Shown: positions 1 to 9,588 of the stretch, piece by piece
Position numbering within the stretch: position 1 is the stretch's first letter
Layout: the number at the start of each line of letters is the position of its first letter
Assembly (NCBI GenBank): GCA_016618085.1
Contig: JABLTG010000008.1
Span: 1-64,000 of the forward strand
DNA from: Neovahlkampfia damariscottae
Lineage: Eukaryota > Heterolobosea > Selenaionea > Neovahlkampfiida > Neovahlkampfiidae
Length of the DNA: 64,000 nt
Direction: 5' to 3'
The notes under the pieces: model-generated
Databases searched by the model: none
What the model saw: the letters and a program-made list of their open reading frames with translations, nothing else
Told to the model about the DNA's origin: nothing
Made by a program: the position numbers and the translations under genes

Positions 1-178
1 CTCCAAAGACTCTTCTAATGTCATCACATCCATAGAGCCTTTTGTTTCCGATTGTTCGGATACTACTAATTTTTCCTTCATTTGCCCATCGTTTGAGTGT
101 TGAATTACAAACTCCGTACTGTTCTCTAATTTTTTTACTGGTGATATACTTTTCATTGCATTGATCATTATTGCTCAT
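1..178 (-). mobile_element. tnpA: IS607-family transposase (serine recombinase), N-terminal part at window edge
   Basis: Reading leftward from an ATG at 178, 59 codons are open to the window edge. The residues form a MerR-like winged helix-turn-helix: YITSKKIREQYGV, then STLKRWANEGKI, then IRTIGNKRLYG. The order TLxRWAxEGKI followed by IRTxGxKRxY is typical of the DNA-binding head of IS607 TnpA, including copies known from giant viruses and protists. The catalytic serine-recombinase domain and any tnpB would lie left of the window. An A/T stretch TATATATA at 256-263 could serve as promoter. The family call is from remembered motifs; the copy is partial only because of the window edge. Confidence 0.72.
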
Positions 179-397
179 CAGCCTGCTCTATTAGTTTTCT
201 TGGCGTCTTTTCTGATTTTTCCATCCATTTATAATTTTTCGGAATTTAGAAAATCTATATATAGTTCACAAACGATTCCGAATGGTCACTTTGTAACGGA
301 AAAATCAAATATTCCGATTCAACATAATGGTGAATTCCCTACCACGAATCAATAATCACTTGATCAAGAAATACAAAGAAAAAATAAAAATAAACAT

Positions 398-3079
398 TCA
401 TTCTTTTTCTTGATTTGATTCTACATCAATGAATGATGTGTTTGTGCTTTCTGGTGGAGAACCAGTTGTAGTGTCCATTTTTGAGCTAAGTGTATCATCA
501 AATGTTGAACTCATGGTATCTTCTTCGGTTTCTGTTACATCTGCTGTTTGACAATTATTGAAATCTACAGATAATAATAAGTTACCAAGTGGTTCTTTGA
601 ATTCATCATTTTCTTTTTTTTGAAAAATATTACGTAATTCTTCTATGGTTGGAGGTGATTTGGAAATACTTCCTTCAACCGATGCATAAAATGATTTACT
701 TCTTTCAATCATTTTTTGATTCCAATCAATCTTTTCTTGTGAGTTGATACACAATATATGTTGAAATGATGTTGAATAATGTCCTGTTTTTGATAAGACA
801 ATGATTTCGTATTGAAAATATTGAATTTTATCTTCTTCTTTTTTGAACCAATTCTTATCTTTTGGTTGAATTGGTTTACTTACAAATATCAATTGATTAT
901 CATTAGTTGTGAATGCACAAACATTTTCTTTTAAAAATGATTGTTTCCATGACCAAACCATGTCATATCCAAGAATTGCAGATGCATAATTTTCATTTGT
1001 TTCTTCTAAATAGTTGATGAGTTTAATCTTATTCACATTTGGATCATCTTTATTCATTCTTGAAAGAGTTAAATAACCATTAGCAACTTGTTCAATTGGA
1101 TGATAAAATTCATATTTTAATTCATAAGAAATTAATGATGATTGATCCATTGAACAATTTTGAAACCAATTCACTTTAGAAATTGAAATTTTAGAATTTT
1201 TGTTGGTATGAATTTGATCCCAAGTTGAAGCATGTTCAGAAATTGATGAACAAAATTGAATATCTTTGTCTTTAATATTTTTTCTTTCAAAATCATCATC
1301 TTTATAAATAGAAACAAAATCAATGATTGGATTCATCACTGAAACATCATGTTGATATTTTGCCAAAATTAATTTTGCTTCTGGTGTTTTAACAAATCTT
1401 TTAAATGAATCTAATTGATGTTCTAATTTAACATTAACATAAACATGATTAATATTTTCAATACATTTTGAAAGATTTTCTCTAGTTTCTAAAATCTTTT
1501 CACATTCTTGAGAAGAAATAGTTATTGCAGAATTCTCTTTGATGAAAATTGAAATTAATTCGTCCAATTTGATTTGAAGAAGATTATTCTTTTTCTTTGA
1601 ATGAAGATTGAGAATATAATTAAAAGCAACAATAAAATCCCATGATTCAGTATTGAATTCCTTTTTCAAAAAACTATAATAAGCTTCTTCAATTTCTCTT
1701 TTTTTGACAGCTGAGAATTGAACAGTGAAATTTGATAAATCAAAAACTTGATTTCTTTTTTCAATCTTTTTTCTGTGTTCTTCATCTTTTCTATCAATGT
1801 CTAAATCATAAAGCAATTTTCCCATTGGTTGAAGTGGAATACCTTCCCATAAATCAGTGAATTCGTATTTGAAATCTTTGATTTTCTTTTTTTCACCAAA
1901 TGATTCAATTGATTTTACAGTTGATGAATAAAATTGTTCTAAACGTTTATCAACAAGAACTTTAGGAACACCAGATAATCCCATATCAATAACATTTATA
2001 CGTTCTATCATTGTTCTATTTTCAGCAATTTCAGTGAAAATAGTGATATAGTAGAGGAAGAATTCAATTCCCTTTGATGATGATGTTGCATCTCCACCTT
2101 TAGTGAATCCAGTATTAATAGTTCCAGATTTCAAGAATGATGCATCATAAGTTCGTGTTGGTTTGCCAATAAGTGTCAATTTCTTTTTATCTGCTTCATA
2201 ATCGAATGAATAAATAGTAGATCTTGTTCTTAATTCTGTAAAAGTTCCAATTTTTTGATTTAGTTGTAAAATGGCATGATCTTGGTTTTTGAATTCAAGA
2301 ACTCTAGTTTCGACAGTTGTGGAATCATTTTGATGATAATTTAAAAAAACAGCACAAGCAACTTGTTGAAGTGAATATTCAAAAAACATTTGATATTTTA
2401 TACATGCAAATTCATTGGATAAAAATGAAACGTTTGGTAAATAATTCCAATTTGAAAGAAATGTTGAGCATTTTGTTTTTTTGTTATTGTAAGCCAGTTC
2501 CCAATTTGGATTGTCTTCAGAAAATTTTTGGATGAATTCTCTGTCTTTTTTTTCGATAACTTTTGAATCAAAATCCTCGTCCACATAATTATAAATCATA
2601 GAAAGTTGTGGTAAAAGTACATTTCTATTCGTTTTGTATTTTTCTAAAAGTGATAAACATTCAGGTTCTCTTGAAAACCTTCTAAATGAGTCATTTTTGT
2701 ATTCCATCACAAGTAATTTCTTTAATGGTTCGAATAGTTGAAAAGGAGAAATTTCTAAATTCCAACTTTTCTTGTCAAGTTTTTCTAATTCTTGAAGTAT
2801 TGTTTTTTTTTGAACTTCACCAATGAAAATTTCTTTTGGTGATTTTGGTTCTACAAAGGCAGTTTTTATATCTTGAACTTGTTTTAAAATCTTCTTTTGG
2901 TTCTTTTTTTTGGTTAAATCTTCCAACTTGTTCACTTCCAAAATAAAATCCCAGTTGTCAGTGTTAAACTCTTTTTTCAAGAAGTCATAGAAAGCAGTTC
3001 CAATTTCAGGAACAACAAGAACAGATTTGAATTGTATTACGTAATCTCCTAAGTCAAACTTGTGTTTTGTACTCATCAT
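398..3079 (-). CDS. Duplicated RGS plus START-like domain protein
   Basis: Single-exon frame of 893 aa ending in TGA. The protein is an internal duplication. Residues about 17-145 and 455-580 both look like RGS (regulator of G-protein signalling) helices, with FLKKEFNTDNWDFI in copy 1 and FLKKEFNTESWDFI in copy 2, and a later DSFRRF or DSFKRF. Each is followed by a region with the look of a START lipid-binding domain (about 176-390 and 605-815). The acidic, Ser/Thr-rich tail is probably disordered. RGS domains speed GTP hydrolysis by G-alpha subunits, and START domains bind lipids, so a membrane-lipid-tuned G-protein regulator is the inference. The RGS call is fair; the START call is weaker. 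Confidence 0.65.
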   Translation of the reverse strand: MMSTKHKFDLGDYVIQFKSVLVVPEIGTAFYDFLKKEFNTDNWDFILEVNKLEDLTKKKNQKKILKQVQDIKTAFVEPKSPKEIFIGEVQKKTILQELEKLDKKSWNLEISPFQLFEPLKKLLVMEYKNDSFRRFSREPECLSLLEKYKTNRNVLLPQLSMIYNYVDEDFDSKVIEKKDREFIQKFSEDNPNWELAYNNKKTKCSTFLSNWNYLPNVSFLSNEFACIKYQMFFEYSLQQVACAVFLNYHQNDSTTVETRVLEFKNQDHAILQLNQKIGTFTELRTRSTIYSFDYEADKKKLTLIGKPTRTYDASFLKSGTINTGFTKGGDATSSSKGIEFFLYYITIFTEIAENRTMIERINVIDMGLSGVPKVLVDKRLEQFYSSTVKSIESFGEKKKIKDFKYEFTDLWEGIPLQPMGKLLYDLDIDRKDEEHRKKIEKRNQVFDLSNFTVQFSAVKKREIEEAYYSFLKKEFNTESWDFIVAFNYILNLHSKKKNNLLQIKLDELISIFIKENSAITISSQECEKILETRENLSKCIENINHVYVNVKLEHQLDSFKRFVKTPEAKLILAKYQHDVSVMNPIIDFVSIYKDDDFERKNIKDKDIQFCSSISEHASTWDQIHTNKNSKISISKVNWFQNCSMDQSSLISYELKYEFYHPIEQVANGYLTLSRMNKDDPNVNKIKLINYLEETNENYASAILGYDMVWSWKQSFLKENVCAFTTNDNQLIFVSKPIQPKDKNWFKKEEDKIQYFQYEIIVLSKTGHYSTSFQHILCINSQEKIDWNQKMIERSKSFYASVEGSISKSPPTIEELRNIFQKKENDEFKEPLGNLLLSVDFNNCQTADVTETEEDTMSSTFDDTLSSKMDTTTGSPPESTNTSFIDVESNQEKE

Positions 3080-3332
3080 TCTCTTCGAAACGTATTTTGT
3101 CCAATGAGAAAAAGTGAAGAGAAAAAATCAAAAAAAACCTCCAAATTTGATCAATTTATGTCCAAAAGTAACATTCCAATTCCCATTTTAGACAAGGGAA
3201 ATCAATCAAATTTTTTGAACTACAATTCAATTACATTATTTCTTTGATTTTTGTCTGTTCAAATTTAACGTTGAATTTTTCTCCAATCAGATTTCCTTTG
3301 ACACGTCGAGAATGGTTTATAAATAAAACAAA
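3080..3332. promoter_or_regulatory. Divergent promoter region between RGS/START gene and Rab gene
   Basis: 253 bp without coding signal between two divergent start codons. CCAAT occurs at 3283-3287, 46 nt before the Rab ATG, and a TATA-like TTTATAAATAAA lies just before that ATG. Another CCAAT lies near 3100, close to the leftward gene. The assignment rests on the same motif recurring before many genes here. Confidence 0.4.
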
Positions 3333-4044
3333 ATGAAAAAGAAAATTGAACAACAAAAAAACTACATGACATACGACATTGAATATGATGTACTGCTTAA
3401 ATGCTTACTTGTTGGAGATACTCAAGTTGGAAAATCTTCAATGCTTCTCCAATACTCCGACCAAAAATTTTCTCAAAACACTATTTCAACAATTGGTCTT
3501 GATTTAAAATTAAAAAATACTCAAATCAACGGAAAAACTGTCAGAATTCAAATCTGGGGTAAATTCTATTTTAATTTTTTTCTAAATTTCAACAGATACC
3601 GCAGGACAAGAACGTTTTAGAGCAATTGCAAGCACTTATTATAGAGGTTCTCATTGTGTATTTATTGTTTTTGACATTACTTCTGAATCAACTTTCAAGT
3701 CAGTTAGACATTGGTATGATGAAGTTAAAAAAAATATTCCAGAAAAATCAAAAATTATTTTAGTTGGAAACAAATGTGACTTGGAACATAAAAGAATGGT
3801 AGATAAAGAAGAAGCTGAAGAATTAGCAGAAGAATTGGGCATTCAATATTTTGAAACAAGTGCTACTGATTATATGAATATTTCGGAATTTTTTGATAAC
3901 AATATTCAAGGACTAGTTGAAAAAAGAATTTATGCCTCAAATCCAGAAAAATTAGCACCAAACCCAGGAAGTTCAAAAGACAGAATTATCAATCCATCAA
4001 CAATTGAAGAGTCTTCATATTTTTGCTGGCCATTTTTGAAATAG
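3333..4044 (+). CDS. Rab-family small GTPase, two exons
   Basis: Exons 3333-3558 and 3596-4044, with a 37-nt GT-AG intron inside the codon for the Asp of WDTAGQE. All GTPase motifs are present: P-loop GDTQVGKSS, switch region STIGLDLK, WDTAGQERF, GNKCD and ETSAT. Rabs cycle between GDP and GTP on membranes and direct vesicle traffic. The C-terminus is odd: the last residues are FCWPFLK, with a single Cys six from the end instead of CC or CXC. The stop is TAG; if UAG were sense, five more codons follow before TAA. The Rab at 62114-62737 shares the unusual tail pattern, so the two may be paralogs. Confidence 0.92.
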
Positions 4045-4136
4045 CACTTGAAGAATTTGTAAATAAAACAATATAATCAATCAGTTTAATATTTCCTTTT
4101 TTTTTTTGTTGACCAATCAAACGCTGTTTTTACAAA

Positions 4137-7100
4137 ATGATTTTCAGACAGTTCCTTGTTCCACTGTCTTTGTTTTTGGTGATAAAGTTTGTCCAGGCTT
4201 ATGTTCTTGAATCACGTAAGTAAAAATAGACTAAAAACCAGAAAAAAATATTTTCTATTCAAATCCTTCTGGAGAAATTACATTTCAAGCATACAACAAT
4301 GTTTTGCCATCCACTCAAGGTTGTAGTTGTAATGAATTTCTTCTGAAAAACTGTACATGGACAGCTAAACAAGTAACATCTTCAAAATACTTGATTACAT
4401 GGAAGTTGATTCATCCTTCCACAGGTTATGGATATTGTACTTTGAAAGATGGATCATCAACTTCAATTATGGATTTAGCTATTATAGGTAAATATTTTCT
4501 AAAGTATAAATTTTTTATAAAAAGATGATTTGTTGGTAGATTATTCAGCAACAAAATTGTCAGCCAGCAGGGTAGCAATAAGATTTAAAACCAAACCAAG
4601 TTTATCTGACTCACAATTGGATTCATTTTTTAGAATCAGCAGTGGTTGTTCCTTATTAGTTTTTAAACCTGTGAATGCCAAAATATCAAACTGTCTTTGG
4701 TCAAAATATTATACATCAACTGGACTAACATCAGGAAATCGTTATTTTCTGTCTATTTCTGATGGAAACCTTGATATATTAAAAGGATATGCTTCAAACA
4801 CAACTTCACAAGGTCACAAAAATGTTGATTTCCAAATTGGAGTGGTTCCTTCAAATTCAAAGTATAATTTTCCAATTTACTACAGTGTTTCAACACCTCT
4901 CACATTTTATGATACAGTTAATTTCGTTGATATTCAACCAAAAACTGTTGTTGCTGGAGAAATGGTAAAATTTAAAATTACAGGAACGAAATTTCCGACT
5001 GGATCAACTTTTTATACAAAAATTTCACTGGATGGAACAAATTATATCAGTCATGGACTGGTAAAAACGAATCAAGAAATGGAATTTGATTTCAAAGTTC
5101 CTTCAACTGTTAGTGGCTCCTTATCAAAGAATTTGGTGATTTATTTCTCAGTTTCTTCTTATCACACTTTGCCTATGTCCATATCAATTCAAGGATTATC
5201 AAACAATTATCAAATTTCATATGAATCACCTGGAGGCTGTTCTATCACTGGAAATGATTATTTCAATGTTACTTTTACAACAATAGTTGGAAGCCAGAGA
5301 AATAATTTTAATGGAACTATTTTCAATGATTTTATGTCAAAAGAAGTTCATTGTTTCGATTGGACAGATACCACCGTGACAACTGTTACTTGTAAATGTC
5401 CAAGTATCATTGATGTTGACATTCAATTGCCTTATAAATTTAAATTTCATTTTTCCATCAATTCAGAAAAGGAAAGTCGAAATTATGCAACAGACAAAGA
5501 ATTAATTTATAAAAAACCGAGTAAGAGCATTAATTAATCTAAAAAATAGCGTTTGATTTTTCACCAATTGGAAAGATAGATACAGAAGTTCCAAAAAGTA
5601 TCATCATTCAAAATATTAGTTTTTATGATCCAATTAATTACAAGTATAACTGGTTTTTAAGAAACAAGAAAACAATTAAACAAGTTGAAATTACATGTAC
5701 CAAAGATGATTCAATTCAAGGATTTAGATGTAACAATATGTCATTTTTGACCTCAGAAAACAAAAATTATTTATCTGGAACTGAAAATTTAGTGAATAGT
5801 GATAAAATTACGATTGAATCTTTGTGTGGATGTGTTTTTGAAAATACCATATGTTCAAATGGAACTTTAGTTGATAATTCAAAATGCTGCTCAAAAAATT
5901 CAACGTTTTGTTACATCCCTTGTTTGGATCATTGTGAATTATTTCTTGTGACAAAATTCGGTTATATGAGCGCAGATTCATCGACTTATGTGAGTAGAGA
6001 ATCAGAATATCCTTTTTATTTTTACCGTAAGCATAAATTGAAACTTAATTCGTATTATAGCACCCCCAAGAATTAATTCATTTACTCCTAATTCTGTAGT
6101 TTTGAACTCAAGTTTGGAATTTACTTTAACTGGTGGTCCATTTACAGAAAAAGGGATAGATGTTGAATTTAGATTATTGACCAATGATTCATATTCAATT
6201 GCAGAAATGAAATCAAATAACGTGGTTCATCCTTTAAATCTTACATTCATCAATCGAACAACTTTCACATTTTCAAATCCACCAATCGGGTTTGATTCAG
6301 CATATGAAATTTACTTTACAAATAACGATGGAATCTCTTGGAGTACAGTTTCAAACATCCATTTCAGGTCATATGATGGTAAGAGATAATAATATTCAAT
6401 AATTTTTCAAAAGATAAGAATAGATTTTCATTTGAGAAGATTATTGGTGATCAGGGACTATTCAAATCAACACCTGGAGGATCAAAAATGGAATTATATG
6501 GAAATGGTTTCTTTCCATCAACAAGAGTTCAAGTACGTTATAGAGTAGACAAGTATTCATTTGACAGTAATTGTGAATTTTTTTCTTCAACTACAATCAA
6601 TTGTACGACGTTTGATGTCTTTTCTTCAGGTATCAGTTTACCAAAAGAATTTCAAGTTGATTTTTCAATGAATGGTGTTCATTTTGTTCCAACTGGATTG
6701 AACATTACATTTTCAAAATCATGTAAGCTTTTTTAATTGAATAACATTTGCCAGCAATACCAATCATTGTCCAAGTGATTCCTTCTTTGGGACCTTTGCA
6801 AAAGGAACCATACTCAGTTGATGTTAAAGGAATTACAACAAGTGTGGATCAATGTGTTTGGAGCACTCCTTCATTATCAAGAGAGTATTATTCAATTCCT
6901 CCAATAAAAGACGATGAAGAAATCACTTGTCCTGTTCCAACAACTGAAATTTTCAAATTGGACAGTACTACTTTTGGAAGATGGACATTGAGTATCAAAA
7001 ACTCAGTAACAGGTCAACAATCTCCTGTATTTTTTTTCAACTTTTATCAAATTCCAAAAATCACTGGAATGAGTCCTGAAATGGGAGATGCCTATGGAAA

Positions 7101-9398
7101 TTTTCCAATTTATTTAACTGGGACAGGATTTGATTTACCTCATTTAGGGTTGAATATTCAAGAATTACAAATGTCTTTCAAATTAGGTGACGTTTTCTCC
7201 AGTAATTTGTGTATAATTCATGGTGGGACAAATGCTACTTGTACAGTGCCATCTCATCCACAAAAGACAATTAGAATTTCAACTTCATTCAATGGAAAAC
7301 AATACAATGAATGGGCAGAAAAATCATACACTTCCTTACCATGTCCTGCAGGAAATTATGAATTGAATTTTGAATTACCTTGTAAGAAATGTCCAAGTGG
7401 AACCTATAAACCTTTGGCTGGTTTTTTTGAATGCATAAAATGTGAAGAAGGTTATTATCAACCTCTTGAAGCACAAACATCTTGTAAATTATGTCCATCA
7501 AGAACTACAACAACACCTGGTGCTGTGAATATAACAGATTGTGATTGTAAAATTGGATCATGGAAAGAACAGAATGAAACAACAGGTACTCAATGTCAAG
7601 ATTGTCCTCCTGGTGGTTTTTGTGGAGGAAGAGGATTATATCCCCGACCTAGTGCTGGGTACTATTGGATTCGAAATTATCCAGGTGATCAATTTCATTT
7701 TGTTGAATGTAAAACTGCTTCATTTTGCACGGGCAATGTAACTAATGGACAAGAAGGCTGCATCGTTGGAAGAACCGGACTTTTATGTGAAGACTGTGCT
7801 TCTGGATACTACCGATCAAGTGGAAAGTGTGAATTATGTAACACCGATGTTCAATGGAGAATGATAGTCGTTGCGATAGGATTAGTCATTTTGATTTTAC
7901 TTTTTTTCAAATTTGCTCAATTGAAAGTATCTCATTTAAGTTCTTTCAGTATTGCTGTTTCATATTTTCAAATCATTGCAATATTTTCTGGTAACCCAAT
8001 CGTTTTAATATTAACCAATTATTAAAGCATATAACTTCAAATGGCCAGATTCTTTAAAAACTGCATTGGGATACTTTAAATTCTTGAATTTAGATCTTGA
8101 TATTTTTGTTCCTGAATGTATTTCAATTGTCACTTATGCGATGAAATGGGGTGCTACAGTTTCTGTTCCACTTTTTTTTGGTGTACTATTATTTGTTGGA
8201 TTTATATTTGAATGTATTCGTTCACTACTCACAAGAATTTGGGGAAAATATCTCAAAAAACTGTTAAATCGTTATTTGAAAGTCAATCGACAAAATTGGA
8301 TAACTAAACAATACTCATTGTTCGTAATTTCAACGATAAATATATTTGCGGCTTCTAAAACTTTGAAACAATTGAAGGAGTTTGGTGACAAATGCATTCA
8401 CACTTTTGTTATCATTTGTTCTTTTTCTTATGTTTTTGTGGTTGTCAAAGCAGCTCAAATATTTAACTGTACAGAAATTCAAGGTGTTTTTAGAATGGAT
8501 TCCGAAAGAAGTACAATTTGTTTTCAAGGTGATTGGTGGATTTATTTTCCATTTGCTTTGGTAATATTAATTGGTTTTGGGTTAGGAACAATCTTTCTGT
8601 TTGGATATGTTGTATTGTTTAAAAGAAAATCAACAAATGATAAAACATTCCATGCAAGATTTAGATTTCTATTTGTGAGATTTAGAGAGGAAAAATTATT
8701 TTGGGAAATTATCATCATTGTGAGAAAATTATTGATTTCTGCTGTTGTTATATTTTTAGCTGGATTTCCAATGTTGGTGATTTTATTTTCATTGTTGATA
8801 ATGTTCATTGCATTTCTTCTTCAAGTTCATAATTCACCTTTCAGAAGTGCATTTCACAATATAATGGAGTATATGATTTTATTAAGTACCTTGTTGCTTT
8901 TATTTTGTTCACTGTTGTTTTATATTGACGTAAGAATATTATTGGATTCAAAATTTTTAGGATTTTCCTTCTACTTGGAACAAGGATTTTTTTGGTGTTC
9001 TTTGTATCGTAGTTGTTGTTTTTTCTACAATTTTCATTGGAATTACTATTGTATTTGATTTTGCGATTCAATGGTGGACTGAAAAGAAGAAAGAAAAAAG
9101 ATTAAGAAAAATACAAGAATATACATTAAATTCAGATTTAGAAACGGGAGAAAAGAGAATTTATCAAAAAACTCAGATTTTTGATGAGAATGGTAGAGAA
9201 ATTTATAATTCAGATACAAACAAAATTGAAAAAGGTGAAAGGAAATCTCAAAATATTGAGATGATTGAACAACGTCTTTCACAAGAAAATGTATCAGAAG
9301 AAAAAACAAAAGACATTGGTTCTCAAGTAAATTTAATGGGAGGACTAGAATTTGACGAAAATGATGTTAATCAAGGAGTTGCAGAAATTGAAGAATGA
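4137..9398 (+). CDS. TIG/IPT-repeat ectodomain protein with Cys-rich GCC2/GCC3-like region and about eight membrane segments
   Basis: Nine exons: 4137-4215, 4242-4487, 4525-5520, 5550-6026, 6061-6378, 6414-6722, 6755-7990, 8028-8929, 8961-9398; they sum to 1666 aa ending in TGA. Introns are 26-37 nt. The protein begins with a signal peptide (MIFRQFLVPLSLFLV). A long ectodomain of immunoglobulin-like TIG/IPT repeats follows, then a Cys-rich block at about 1005-1165 (CPAGNY, CKKCPSGTYKP, CEEGYYQP) of the ephrin-receptor-like type. About eight membrane spans follow from residue 1177, then a charged cytosolic tail. The architecture suggests a surface receptor or adhesion protein; the ligand is unknown. 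A larger paralog sits at 18223-25322 with matching membrane segments. CCAAT at 4113-4117 supports the start. Confidence 0.8.
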
Positions 9399-9588
9399 CT
9401 TGAAGAAATTTGGTTGTTTATTTTGTGATTTCTGGAGATAATATTTGGATTATATGAGTATTCCTTCCAGAGGAGTATGTTTTTCAAGCAAATCAAATAA
9501 ACTCAGTATTCCATTTCGCATCGGAATTTTTTTTTCACGACACGTTTTGATTGGTGGTTCTTGTTCAGTTTTCCAAACGAAAAAAAAA

